DNA of 64,000 bases from Hirudinaria manillensis (GCA_034509925.1 CM067526.1:10125129-10189128); one strand, 5' to 3'. Counted from the stretch's first letter, positions 1-13,516 are shown. Notes: generated by a model from the letters alone, not told the origin. Numbers and translations: made by a program.

Positions 1-196
1 TTCCCACATCAGTTATGAGAGTTTCGACATTGTTTTGAAACAGACTTCTCCATTGTTTCGTTTCTTCTTTATTTTCTTCCAGCTTTTGGAAGGATACTTT
101 GCCTAATTCCTTCAAGTTCTGTTGCAGAACATTTATTTGCATTCCTTGGTCTCTGATCGTTTCGCATAAAGTATCAGTCGTTTTCAATCGATATCT
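1..196 (-). other. coiled-coil-like reading frame, partial at the left edge
   Basis: Read on the minus strand, about 65 codons are open from a stop near 197-199 to the left edge. The translation is rich in Gln, Glu, Lys, Leu and Asn (for example LQQNLKELGK and QKLEENKEETKQW) with heptad-like hydrophobic spacing, as in a coiled coil. The composition is unlike the poly-residue frames made by microsatellites here. A further possible coding stretch lies at about 200-300 in another frame, so this could be a frameshifted relic or an exon. I do not recognise the family, and no start or stop of a complete gene is visible. Confidence 0.3.
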
Positions 197-519
197 TTAA
201 TAAGACTTTTGAACTGGCCTTTCGTGTGCTTTGAATTCCTTCAACAAATTTCTTCAGATATTCATCGCTTGCCTTTAACTACTTTCGCACAGGTGAAATC
301 CAAGAGGTTCGGCCGCTTTCGCGATTGGTTTCCTTGGCACTTCTCAGTCTCGGCATAATTTCGTTTCAAAATAACGAAAAACAGCTTTTATGAACTTTCC
401 GATAATATTTTGTAACACAAATTGTAATTATAATTATTATTCTTACTAATAACAATAATAATAATATTTATTATAATATATTTATTAAATATTTATAATA
501 TATTATAATAATATTAATA
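197..519. other. AT-rich stretch, no gene seen
   Basis: The first hundred bases may continue the minus-strand coding-like sequence in another frame. The rest is TTA/ATA-rich DNA with short AAT runs and no supported feature. Confidence 0.4.
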
Positions 520-829
520 TAATATTACAACATAGTAACATCACCCAACATTTTTGACATAATTTTTTTAATATTACCTGAGCAAGAGGGTAACGTAAAT
601 CATTATATTTCCATGTTACATTTAATATTTAAACCTCACTGTTCAATAAACCCAATAATAATATCGTAATTAATAACATCACAACGTTGCAAGCGCTAGA
701 ACAGCTTTCCAAGCGAAGCTGCCACCCGGCACCCACAAATTGATGCCGTTGTAGCAAGGTTTGGAGTACAAACTTCTTAAGTATTTGAGGTTTGCTTCGA
801 ACGCAAGGAGAGGTGTTTCAGTAACATAT
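520..829 (+). repeat. R1 dispersed repeat, left part of a split copy
   Basis: This belongs to a family recurring about eight times in the window, recognised by a core CTTAAGTATTT followed by GCAAGGAGAGGTGTTTCAG. Here the core lies at about 776-820 and is interrupted at TA 829-830 by the Tigger-like element. The outer part (about 590-660) matches 2,370-2,440 on the far side, so the full unit appears to be bounded by direct repeats. No protein frame is conserved between copies. The class is unknown. Confidence 0.75.
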
Positions 830-830
830 A

Positions 831-1869
831 CACTCAAATCTCGCTATTATGCCACTTATGCTCAGTCCCGACAATATTCAATAAAAAATAAATTTACTAT
901 GCCACGCCAACCCTCGCTACTATGCCACCAGGTTCCTGACAATGTTTATCTAACCCATACATTGAAGGACATATTCCCAGTCGGGGAAGTAATTAAGAGA
1001 CATTTTTAAAATACTTGATTAGATTAATACTTACCCAGGAATTGTTGGTGAGGGATGATTAAGAAAAGTGATGGAACATTCCATGGAATTTGATTGGTAG
1101 AATGGGCAAAGTTGACTGGGAGTATAAATAGGAATGAAAGTGAATATCGAGATTTTATGTGAGATTTGCGAATTGGAGTGAAGATTAGCAAATGTCAGCT
1201 CAGAAACGCTAGCGAACCGATTTTACGCTGAAGGAGAAGATTGTCGATGCCGTGAAGAAGGAGCCGAATCATTCCAAGATGGCCAGGGAGATTAGCAAGA
1301 AATGGGGCATCGAAGTTAAGGGAACCACCATTAAAGGCATTCTCAGCAAGAAGAATGCAATCGAGGCTTCAATCAAAGCTGGAGTTCCATCGAAGCGCAG
1401 AAAACTGACGCAAGCTTACTACCCGAAGCTCGATGAGGGAATGCGGATGTGGCTGAAGCAAGCAAGAGGACAGAATCTTCCTGTCAGCGGCGATCTGATG
1501 AAGGTGAAGGCAATGAAACTGACCGAGCTGATGCATATCCCGGACTTCAAGGAGAGCGACGGTTGGCTGGACAATTTCAAGAAACGCCACGGCATCACGT
1601 TCAATACAGTGCAGGGCGAAGCCGGAGCGGTGGATTCGCAAGTCTGTTGTGATGCATGCGTGCGATCGGCTAGACAACGAGATAATCTAAAGAAGATGCG
1701 GCAGCCAACGATTTTGAGAGCTTTAGACTGAGCTGATGGGTAACTTGGGAAAATAAAGCCGTTTTTATTTGATAAAAAAAGGCCGTTTTACAAACCCTCG
1801 TTACTATGCCACTATGACCCTAACCCTAACTCGGTCCCGACGGGTGGCATAGTAGTGAGATTTTGACTT
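831..1869 (+). mobile_element. Tigger/pogo-like DNA transposon, internally deleted
   Basis: The two ends are inverted copies. The left end contains TCTCGCTATTATGCCAC; the reverse complement of the right end contains TCTCACTACTATGCCAC. Both ends are flanked by TA, the target duplication expected for the pogo/Tigger branch of Tc1-mariner. Intact R1 copies elsewhere run across this point without the insert, which gives an empty-site comparison. Extra TACTATGCCAC motifs sit inside the left end (about 895-930) and the right end (about 1,800-1,812) and may be subterminal transposase-binding sites. Only the DNA-binding part of the transposase remains, so the copy is non-autonomous. Confidence 0.88.
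1192..1731 (+). pseudogene. CENP-B/Tigger-type transposase remnant (DNA-binding part only)
   Basis: The frame starts at ATG 1192 and has an in-frame TAG at 1210-1212 (codon 7). It then stays open to 1731. The text after the stop (TDFTLKEKIVDAVKKEP, ISKKWGIEVKGTTIKGIL) is a typical CENP-B N-terminal helix-turn-helix. A second HTH-like region follows, ending near GWLDNFKKRHGI. The frame then runs into a short basic tail and stops. The whole DDE/D catalytic domain, usually some 200-300 residues, is missing. This is consistent with an internal deletion that joined the DNA-binding part to the tail. It is a transposon gene, not a host CENP-B gene. Confidence 0.85.
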
Positions 1870-2440
<571 letters not shown>

Positions 2441-3990
2441 TTCCACGCTCCATGCTTTCCACGTCGGAGTGAAGACCTGGATAATGCAGGTTTCTTTGGT
2501 GGCAGACGTTTCAATTGATTGATGGAGAAAGGCGGGAATTGAAGGACATTAAATGATTGACGTTGATTGTTGGCTTGTTTCAGAATTAAACTTTAATTCA
2601 ACCTGATTGTGTGGGCCAATTGGGGTCAAGTTCCTGGATTAGGATGTGGTTATGGACAGACAGATGGATTGATTGATAGATGGAAGAATGGGTGGGTGGA
2701 AGGATAGATAGACAGACTGATGAATGGATGGTAGGATCAATGACCTTCGTGTGGGTTCCCATTCAATCTTAAACGTGGTAGTTTAAGTTGATCCTGGACG
2801 TGCCAGATAAATAAATGATTAGATGAATTGATGGATGAATTGATGGATGAATTGATGAATGGATGGATGGATGAATTGATAGATGAATTGATGGATGAAT
2901 TGATGGATGGATTGATGAATGGATGGATGGACGGACAGACATGCAGATGGATGGATGAATAATAGAAAGGAACGAACGAATGAACGGGTAGACGGATGGA
3001 CTGACAGATAGACGAATGGGTGGATAACCGAACGGAAGACTGATAAGGAGATGAATGGATGCGAGAACAAATCAAGGAACTTTCATGAGCAGACGAGAAA
3101 CGCGGCTCCGGAGTGATGGATTGGAAGGATGAATGAATAATTATGCAAGCTTCTGTAAATGATTACCAGATACCTTTGCAAGTACTGAAACAACTAAGAT
3201 TGATATTGGGAGAACGCTGAATATGATTAGGAAAACGACGATGGCGATACAGACAGTGATGATGGCAGTGATGATGACGACGACGACGATGATGATGATG
3301 AGAAAGCGGATATTTTCCCTTCATCCACCAATCTCTTAATTAATTAACTTTGACGCCAAAGATTTTCTTACAAAATCCTTTAACAACGAATTTCTATCAT
3401 AAAACATTTTCTTCGTCAACACGACCTTCACATGACCTTGAAACCAGCTTTCCAAAAAGGGACCGGAAGAAGAGATGACCTTGTCTCAGAAAGATCCATT
3501 AGGAAAGAAAATCGACACAGCGCGTCTGATGGCGTCAACCCGGATACCATGGCAGCCCATCTCCATGGAGACGGGTCGACCCGAGGGCGTGTTGTGAAAA
3601 TATAGGTCCTGGTTACCTGAGTCATCCATGTTATTAATGAGTCATCAGTTACCATTAGGCCCCGTAATTAACCAAATTATCTGAACCTGTTCTAGGATGG
3701 AGAATTCCGAATTCTTTGGTTTCTCAAACACCTGTTGATGATGATGATGATGATGTTGTTGTTGTTGTTGGTATTGGTGTTGTTGTAGTTGGTGGTGGTA
3801 GTGGTGTTGCTGTGTTTCCAGAGGGAATGATTGGCCATTAGTTTTCGAGGTCATTTAAAATTTCCCTCAAGATAACTATCATCATCATCATCGCTATCGC
3901 TAAAACACCATCGTCGTCGTCGTCGTCATCTTTAACAAGTAATAATTAGATTGATCGCATTGAATCAGTTAATTGAAGTTCTTAAGATGA
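2441..3990. other. no gene seen; GATG/GAT repeats
   Basis: An imperfect tetranucleotide region (GGAT/GATG/ATTGATGA variants) runs from about 2,640 to 3,065. GAT/GAC runs lie at about 3,250-3,300, and a short CAT/TTG run at about 3,735-3,770. The frames here are repeat translations or short random frames without family resemblance. Confidence 0.6.
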
Positions 3991-4143
3991 ATAATATAAT
4001 ATAATATAATATAATATAATATAATATAATATAATATAATATAATATAATATAATATAATATAATATAATATAATATAATATAATATAATATAATATAAT
4101 ATAATATAATATAATATAATATAATATAATATAATATAATATA
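3991..4143 (+). repeat. (ATAAT)n pentanucleotide satellite, about 30 units
   Basis: This is a near-perfect 5-bp tandem array. A 5-bp unit translates as a repeating pattern in every frame, which explains the long Ile/Tyr/Leu frames on the minus strand. Confidence 0.97.
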
Positions 4144-4295
4144 TTGTTGACTAAATTGTAGCAGCAAAAACAAAACAACAACAACAGCAATAACAACAAC
4201 AATAATAATAATAATAATATTAATAATAATATTAATAGTAACAAATTCTCAATAATAATTCTGTTCATAATATATAACATTCAACACTGTGCTCA

Positions 4296-4361
4296 CGTTA
4301 AATGAAATTATTTACCATTATTAATAACTATTACTATGGCTGGTGCAATTATTATTAATAA

Positions 4362-4404
<43 letters not shown>

Positions 4405-4680
4405 GTTATTATTATTATTATTATTATTATTAATATTATTATCATCATCATCATATCACTTGCCGATGAATTGCCATTATCAGCAATTTCCAAATGACTA
4501 TAACATACATTGCAATACATGTTCCTGAAACACCTCTCCTTGTGTTCGAAGCAAACCTCAAAAACTTAAGAGGTTCATACCCCAAAGCCGGGTCATTGCG
4601 CAACTAATTGTGGACGCCAGGTGGCAGTTTCACCTGGAGAGCTGTTCCAACGTTTACAAAGTCGTGAAGTTATCATTTAT
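4296..4680 (-). repeat. R1 dispersed repeat copy (reverse orientation)
   Basis: The reverse complement carries the family core at about 4,520-4,575 and the TGATAATGGCAATTCATCGG segment at about 4,455-4,490. An ATT microsatellite (4,363-4,440) sits at the usual place. The head includes GGAACAGCTCTCCAGGTG, matching the head of the first copy. Confidence 0.75.
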
Positions 4681-4986
4681 ATTATTATTGCTTTTTTATT
4701 AGACCAGTCAAAAAATCTCATAACTAGTTCGTAATCTGATAATAAATTATTATTATTTTTTAATAATAATAATGTTTACTTACGTTAAAAACAATAAGTC
4801 ATTGACGTTAGTTATATATATTTGCCAGCAGGCTAGGATTTGGACTCATTGACCTCAGATGTCAAAGGAAGCGGGAAATTGCAGACGAGTTTAGATGTTT
4901 TGTTGCACCTGGTGACAACTTGAAACTAGTCACGAATCCGAAAGAATATCAAAGTCTGAGTATCATATCAAAACGTCTCGTATTGT

Positions 4987-5078
<92 letters not shown>
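4987..5078 (+). repeat. (ATCA)n tetranucleotide microsatellite, about 23 units
   Basis: This is a perfect ATCA array. Its INQS-type translation is a repeat artefact. Confidence 0.97.
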
Positions 5079-5080
<2 letters not shown>

Positions 5081-6712
5081 TTATAGACCTTATTATTATA
5101 ATAAATTATACCTCTTATGTTGAATTATAAGAAATAAATGGTTAGTAAGATATCAACTGAAATGTAAGAAACGATTTCGAAGGAAATGAATTTCAAGATG
5201 GAACGATTTCAGTGATGATGAAGTAACAATTGAGACTTAAAAGACGGGAGCTGCACGGAGGTTCGAAAGCGTAGAGGAGTATTGATTGCTCTTGGCTGGA
5301 ATCCCTTTCAGCCTATTGTTCCAGCGGTCCTTCCTCTCCTGGAAAGAATGCCTGGTTGTTTTCGACGGTGATATATTCGTGGCGTTGGCGACGATGGCGA
5401 CGACGACGATGGTGGTGATGGCGACGATGACGACGACGACGATGATGATGATGATGATGTCTGGCTCTTCCGCTTATAAACGAAAGTCTGCTGCTAATTT
5501 TATGTATTGATAATGGTGATGATCATGATCATGATGCGTGGGCGGCGGTGAGGATGACGACGAGGATGACTTTCCGCCACTGCGTCTCCAAGCACGTGTC
5601 GAACTCATCCATCACGTCCTCAGAATGCAATTATAATTATAAAGGAAAGAACCAATCGCATTCGTCACTGTCCAATTGTTTATTATTTATCATCCTATGC
5701 TTTACTAATTTATTTATTTATTTATTTTTATTGTTAAATTGTTTGCATAATTGATGTTTTAATTGAACATATTTCGCAGGTAATTCGACGTAATTGCAAA
5801 AGTCTAATTAATTATTCTCTTAATGAGATTTCGGTTGTCGCGGCGTCGTTCGTTCGGTGGGCGATAATAAGCATCCTAATGGCATCATCGCCACTGAACC
5901 CCTTTAATCTCGCGCTATTAGTTCTTCGTTTATTGCGTATCTTTGCTTCCATCGTTCCCTTTTAATGTCGGGTACGTTGCGATTCTTTGGTTTCCAATTT
6001 CAGTTGGTTTCCAATCGATGGCAATATTCCCTTTCCACTTAGGCAATTAATTTGATTAACAATTTTAATAATTAAAATAAATTATTATTATTATTATCAT
6101 CATCATTATTATTATTATTATTATTGTTATTATTAACATATATTATTTTCATGTCGTTATTAAAACATGAATTTCTGTCTGAAGACTTTATGTTTTACAT
6201 AAAAATAAATAATGCGAACATCATTTCAGTTATCAGCACATTGTGTACATCTTAGTAAATATTATTTTAAAATTATAAATTTATCACCAACACAAAATCA
6301 TAAATAGGATAAATAATAATAATATAATAATATAAACAATAATAATAATATTAATAATAATAATATTAATAATAATATTAATAATAATATAAATAATAAT
6401 AATAATAATATTATTAAGCCTAATTAAAGAGTTGAAACAGACGCCTCGTGCACTTAGAAGGATTTTAGGCGAAGCATCAACAGCAAAGATGGGAAACATA
6501 AAAGAGTCATGATGATGATGATGATGATGATGTCGGGACGGCAATGGTGATGATAACGATGCTAAAAATGATGACGATGACGACAACGATGATGATTTGT
6601 GACTCACCATCCACGTGACTTTTAACTCCAAGCGATCATTTCCATGTGTTCCTGTCTTTCAACAACCGTGAAGATTCTTCCCTGGAGGAAAGATAGGAAT
6701 GATGGTGATGGC

Positions 6713-6784
<72 letters not shown>

Positions 6785-8990
6785 GGATGATGATGATGGG
6801 ATGATGATGATGATGACGACGACGATGATGATAGAGGCGAGAACGAGCATTGTCGTGTCACGAAGCAATGGTGATCGTATGACCATCCGTACTAAGCATC
6901 TGATGATGATGATATTATCTGAGGCTAATGTCTCTTTGGTTGCCGTGGTAACCATCGCACGGACGATGACGTCATGAATGTTTGAACGGAAATTTCATCG
7001 AGCAATCACCTTCCCTCGGGTAGCGCTAAATATTTCATTGAACAAAGATTCAATTACGTATTCCTATTATCGTCCAATTTGGCAGATCGCCTTTAGTTCT
7101 TTGGTCTGCCTTTGAAGCTTATCTGAGGTCGTCGGTTTGCCAAAGAACACCCTGCCCTTTTTGGACACGCCCATCGCCAATTGTTTCTGAGATGTTATCG
7201 AAGGGCAGCTCTTCCCCTGCTGACCCTTTGAACTTTGACCCGTGACTCTCGGTCGACATCGGATCCATAAATTTATTCAAAATTTATTACGGATGACATC
7301 TTTTTTTTTTGGTCTCCACTCCAGGATCATTAAAAATTCCACTGTTGTCAATTTGTGGATGGTATTATGAATAATATTAGAGATGATATTATAAGTGATA
7401 TTGTAATATTTATATTGTGATATCGTATTATTTATGCATACTTTGCTCAAGCATATCACTATCACAACGACAGACTCCTCATTCATCGTCCTCTCAACAT
7501 CTCAACAATTAAACGATTTCTCAAATTTTTTAAAAAAAGTTTTTTATTATAGTTTTTAGTTTTTATGTATCAGTGAATGTATCTGTGTATGTATCAGCAA
7601 ATATATCTGTGGACCTCACGGTGAATGTACAAATATTGCGTACAAATGTTGTATACGCTTGTTTATGGCTAGGTACACACGTGTGTTTATTCTCGGTATT
7701 GGCCGCTAACGTAAATTGGCGTCTGCTTCAAGAGCGGTTAGAAATGCCAGGAAGAATGGAAAGTAAGAGAAAGAATGAAACTCTCGGTTGAAGGATTGAA
7801 TCGCGATTGAAGTGCGATCCTTTAATCAATGAACGCTAAGCACTGTAAACTTAATCATCATAGTCATCATCCTTACCACCACCATCATCGTCGTCGTCGT
7901 CGTCGTCGCCATCATCATTACACTGCTTGGGCTGTCCAAGGCATAGATATTCACGGTGTTGCTCAGCTCTGGGACCACCTGGGAGATCACGTGGCGGTCA
8001 CGTGACCAGGACCACCCGTGAAGCGCGCACAAAACGTCCGCTCCCGGTCTTTCGGACCGTGGTTCAGTTCTGTGGAGATGTTTACGCCTCACCTGCGTCA
8101 CCGTCCTGCATACATTAGGTCACCATCATCATCATAGTCGTCATCGTCATCATCATCATAGTCGTCATCGTCACCATCATCATAGTCGTCGTCACCATCA
8201 TCATAGTCGTCATCGTCGTCACAATCGATGACTCATCCTTAGCAGAATAATCACCAACCGAGTGACTAACATCTTGAACCCGCGCAAAGAATATTTCTCT
8301 TCTTAACGTCGTTTCCATGGTGACTCATAAACGCTTCAACAACAACAACAACAACAACAGCACGATTTTCACTGCTGCCAATATGGAAGTCATACTTTTG
8401 TTAGGTACTTAATGTAATATCATGTTAAATGATAATTTATTAATTATAATTCATTCAGACTTTCTGTTAAGGCCTTTCTGTAAAATTTATATTCTTTCAT
8501 CTTTATATCTATTGTTCATCCATCCGTCCATCCGTCCATCCATCCATCCATCCATCCAACCATCCATCCATCCATCTGTCCATAAATCCATTCTTTCATT
8601 CGTCCTCATATATGGAATGTTTTCTTGGCTCCTTGTTTATTTATAGAACACGAGAGGGCTCATCCTGTATTGGGTTTTTATGGATTGCATCTATTTTCCG
8701 CATCAACGTTGTTGTCGTCGTCGTCGTCATGGCAACCATCATCACCATCATCGTCGTCGTCTTCATTCTATTCTCGGAGCAGCGCCCAGACTTGGATGCC
8801 TTTAATTCTCATGTTAAAGAACAAAGGTGTTATAAACAAACTCCACGTTTCCATGGCAACTGTTGCTTGGCAACGACGATAGCAACAACAACAACAACAA
8901 CGTCGAAGAGTAGTTTATCAACGTTGGACGATGATTAGGCACCGGTGGTCATCATTCATCCGCTATGTTTACTTGTGGGAGGTGGTGGGG

Positions 8991-9021
<31 letters not shown>

Positions 9022-9081
9022 ACTGAGGAAGAGGAGGATGATGACGATGATGATGATGATGATGACGACGACGACGACGAC

Positions 9082-9114
<33 letters not shown>

Positions 9115-9371
9115 ACTGAGGAAGAGGAGGATGATGATGAAGACGACGACGATGATGGAATATCAGCCATGTCGTAAAACAAAATAAAAACAACGATGAT
9201 AAACATTTTTAAAATCTCTTTCTGGAACAGTTCCTCGTCAGACGTTGGTGACGTTGAACCTTTTGTCATTTTTGTTTTCATCCTCTGCTTTGGATCCAGT
9301 TGAACTCTTTTGCTTCCACAACTTAAAATTGATGACATCGATGACGATGATGGTGATTGTGATGGTGATGG

Positions 9372-9402
<31 letters not shown>

Positions 9403-9790
9403 GATGGTAATTGTGATGATGATGTTGATGACATTAATCGAATAATGCTTTTGACCATTGTTACTGGTAATGCTGCTGATAAAGATTGTTAAATTATTAC
9501 ATTTTGTTAATAATTTGGTCAGAAAATTGTCAATTAATTTGCAATCTATTTTTGGGCATATTTTATATTAACGTTAAAGCATTCGATAAGAAAAGATTGA
9601 TCTTCGTGTTCTTGAAATAGTTCATCTTAAATCGTTGTATCTCAGGTGGTGCTTTGTCGGGGTTTAAGTGTATCTCTCTGTGAGTATGGCACACATCCAT
9701 GGTTTCATATGGTTTTCCCCATCACTATCGACACTAATAGTTCATGTCGTCGTAATAGTGTCGTCGTCGTCGTCATCATCATCATCATCG

Positions 9791-9824
<34 letters not shown>

Positions 9825-9952
9825 CGTCGTCATTATATTGCTCTCATCAACGCCATTTACACTTAATATCGGGTGATGAACTACGTCGTGCTGTTGTGGT
9901 AACGAACGTGTGTAATATTTTTGTGAGGATGACGACAACGACGACGACGATT

Positions 9953-9995
<43 letters not shown>

Positions 9996-10096
9996 GAGCT
10001 TGATCCGAACGTCGTGGCTTCGTTATCAAGTGAACATTGGATTGTTTGCTGGAATTATTTCTTCACTGCTTTGATTAAATATTAAAAATTAATTAC

Positions 10097-10130
<34 letters not shown>

Positions 10131-10589
10131 TAAATATAAATATTGTAAATTAAATAAATAAATATTATTTAATTAAACATTAAAATATTAATTGCAATTA
10201 ATTAAAATTGCTTTTATTGAGACTTTATACCTGCTTGCCTCGTTTGGCAAAAAAAGCATGCTTGATTTGATAAAGAAGATGTCTTAAAACGATGAAATAC
10301 TTTCAATTGTACGACACCATTGTGATGATTAACATAAGCAGCCGTCTCCATGGTAACGTAAACAATGTTAATATGCATAATTACATTAAAGTCAACAATT
10401 AATTTTTAATTTAACAACCATAACAAACACGTGCGATAAACAAACAGAAAGTTATTCAAACCCTTTAAACAACTTCTTCGTCTGGTTAACTGACCTACTT
10501 TAAACATTAAATAAACATTAGATGGGAATTTCCGAAGCTTTTATTTTCTTCCAGCCAATGACAGCGTCATGTGATTGATTATTATTCAG
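5079..10589. other. 5.5 kb without a recognised gene, microsatellite-rich
   Basis: No exon with family resemblance was found here, although the missing 5' exon(s) of the NAV gene could lie in it. Trinucleotide runs (GAT/GAC or ATC/GTC) occur at about 5,395-5,460, 6,506-6,535, 6,697-6,835, 7,857-7,920, 8,112-8,225, 8,985-9,165, 9,335-9,430, 9,750-9,832 and 9,925-9,995. CATC runs lie at 8,518-8,580. Non-repetitive islands lie at about 5,760-6,050, 7,000-7,260 and 7,925-8,110. Several palindromic CACGTG, TGACGTCA and X-box-like motifs are present. Confidence 0.5.
8985..9165 (+). repeat. GAT/GAC microsatellite with an internal duplication
   Basis: Two copies of a GATACTGAGGAAGAGGAGGA segment, about 95 bp apart, are embedded in GAT/GAC runs. 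The tract therefore grew by duplicating a block as well as by slippage. The Asp/Glu frame across it has no non-repeat coding flank. Confidence 0.9.
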
Positions 10590-10707
10590 ATTTACACCAA
10601 CTGGGCCAATCATTACCTGGAGAGGTCAACCAATAGGAGGGTCATTAACAATCTGCAGTGGGACTTCAGGGATGCCACTCTATTGGCTGATCTCATTGAG
10701 GCAGTGG
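10590..10707 (+). CDS. NAV: NAV exon: CH domain, first part
   Basis: It follows attattcag and ends before gtgagt. It encodes [13 protein letters not shown] through LLADLIEAV, the start of the navigator calponin-homology domain (vertebrate NAV2/3 read IYTDWANHYL). It leaves one base for the next exon. Confidence 0.93.
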
Positions 10708-12453
10708 GTGAGTAGAGTAATAATTATATTGATAATGATATTGGTGACAATGTTAGTAATAACAACAACAACAATAATAATAATAATAATAACGATTGAT
10801 TATCAGATTATGAACTGATTGTTTTTTTTTAATTTTTGGATTGGGCTAATAATAAAAAAAAATAAAAATAAAGAAAAACAATAGCACCGCGACCTTGCTT
10901 TATGTTGGGACATCTCTCCAAACGCAACCACCACCAGGTGTCAAAACAACAAGTTACTGCCTCGGCTTGGTGGTGACCTACCCTCTTAAGTATTTCAGGC
11001 TTGAGTCCAACGCAAGGAGAGGTGTTTCAGGAACATGTATTGTAATGTATGTTGTAGTCATTTGGAAACTGCTTCACTGATAATTACAATTCATCAGCAA
11101 ATGATAGAATAATAATAATACCAGTCATAATAATAATTATTAATAATAATAAAAACATAATCAAATATTTTTATTTAACAAGAGTAGAGTGTTGAATGTA
11201 CCTGGATGATATGAAAATGTTTTGACTGTGGTTAATATTATCGATTTGATAATTTAATTCTTATCAATATAATAGTAATAAATTACTATTGAAAAATTAT
11301 TATCGTTATTATTATTATCATGACCTATTAACAACATCATTCCATATTTTTTTGGTATTTCCTAGCTGGGCTAATAAAACATAATAATATAATAATAAAA
11401 TAATAATAATAATGATAATGATTATCACCGGCAAAAACGACATCGACAACGACCACCACCAACAAGTGACGACGTCACCGACGCATGAACAACTACACGA
11501 CTGCAGCCACGAGGCTCCCACAAAATGATGTCCGCAGAACCGAGTCCCACTATAGTTGTGAACTTTCCTCTTAAGTATTTGAGGTTTGCTGCGAACATCA
11601 GGAAAGGTGTTTCAGGAGCATATGTAATATATGATATAATTGCAATATATTTTGTAATAATTTTGAAATTGCTTCACTGATAATGACAATTCATCAGCCA
11701 GTGACATAATAATAATTAAAAAATATAGTAATAATAAAGGCTAATATAATACCAAGGTTGAGCCAAGAGTAAATATTGATAAAGGTATCAGAATCCTTGA
11801 TCTAGTGGCGTGGACAGAAAGAAAATTCCAGAGTATGCGTCCTTACAATCCTATCAGATAGAGCCCCACTGAATGAGGTCCCCTAATCCAAAATGGGAAA
11901 ATACAAATCTAAAGACATCCACACTCGGATATCAAACAATCATCCTGGGAGAATTCCAGCTTCGAAGATTGTAGTGATATAATACTTTGTCTGCAACTGG
12001 AGAAGAGTGATATCATCCAGGTCTTACTCCTCTTGGCGGGGCATCAAGAAACGTCATAATGAACTTATCAAGGCCTGTTCTGGCGGACTCTAACTTCCAC
12101 AAACGAAAAACGCATAAACGTTGGCGAAGACGAATTAAAACTGATTGCGAATGTTTATTATATGTATTATTATATGTTTATTATATTTATTATGTATTCT
12201 ATGTAGCGCTTGGTTCGAATTTGGTGATGGTTGCGCTGGGGAATGTGGTTAAAATATGTCCCGGTGTGATCTCAGACTCAGTAGGGAGACTTTAAACGAT
12301 TGTTAAGGAATCGATGACTGTGTTCGCTTTGGGGCGATTGTTTTAAAGAATCCATGCCACTAGGCATCCACAAAGTCGAACATTGCACGTTTAAGCGAGC
12401 TTCACTCTTAAGTATTTAAGGTTTGCTTCGGACGCAAGGAGAGGTGTTTCAGG

Positions 12454-12520
<67 letters not shown>

Positions 12521-13479
12521 GTGGTCCCCATAGTAATAATTATTAATAATTATTAATAATGGTAAGTTTATTTAACATGAATACAGTGTTGAATATACTT
12601 AGATTAAAAAAGATGATATTGTTGAGAATTTATTACTATTATTATTTTTTTTATTTTTTTCCTTTTATTTTCTCGGCCTCACACGCAAAACACAAACAAC
12701 AATATTCCGACGGCCTCTCCAAAGTTTAGTGTCCGCACTAGGGCCCGAGATCACCCTGGACATTCGGTCAGAAGGTGAAATCACGATCGAACGCGCCGAG
12801 TAACGTCAACTGCCAATGTCACTGAGAATTCGCAGTCCGAAAAAGTGCGATTGCCCTCGGAAGTGGGCACCTGTGAGCCCTCCAGATTTTGTAACTGTGA
12901 CTGAGGACCGAGAGCACAGCATACATTAAACTCATCTTCGAAGCGCCGCACTCTCTCCAGAATCTGTATGATTCTGCACTCATGACTCCTCTCCAGTTGC
13001 AAACGCAGGCGCCAATCTTCGGAAGCATTCTTTGGACGCCGGCTGGGGCATTCCTCAACATCCAATCATGAACATCTTTAATGTCATACTTTGAAACCTT
13101 GCTCTCATGACACTTGTCTAAATCATAATCATCGGATGTCACGGCAACATCAGTCACTATGTAGAGGTCACGTGTCCAGGCGCACAAATCAGGAATTTTG
13201 AGTCCCTTTTCTGTGGGAATACGGGGCTCCATTACCGTAGTACAGCCCCTTTTTCGTAATTCCCGTTCTAATTCCTAATGACAGCGTTGTGTCTTTCATG
13301 CCTTGGGCCATCAGTTCTCGGGCATCTCTGGATCATGTGGCCCAGCGATTCGAAAGAATTGCAGCCCTCACCGCATCTCCTTGAAGCCAGAGGATTCCAT
13401 CTTGATGCTCGGAGTCTGCAGTGAAGGGCGGCCGCTCGGACCTTTATACATTCGATGTAATGGCCAGATATTATTGAGA

Positions 13480-13516
<37 letters not shown>

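Noticed and set aside
1030-1050. ATACTTACC resembling the 5' end of U1 snRNA
   Set aside because: It lies inside the transposon, the match ends after nine bases and no snRNA structure follows.
1192-1731. host CENP-B-like gene
   Set aside because: Inverted ends, TA duplication, an internal stop and loss of the rest of the protein identify a transposon remnant.
3969-4280. Ile/Leu/Tyr frames that look like membrane segments
   Set aside because: They come from the ATAAT and AAT arrays; any frame across them stays open.
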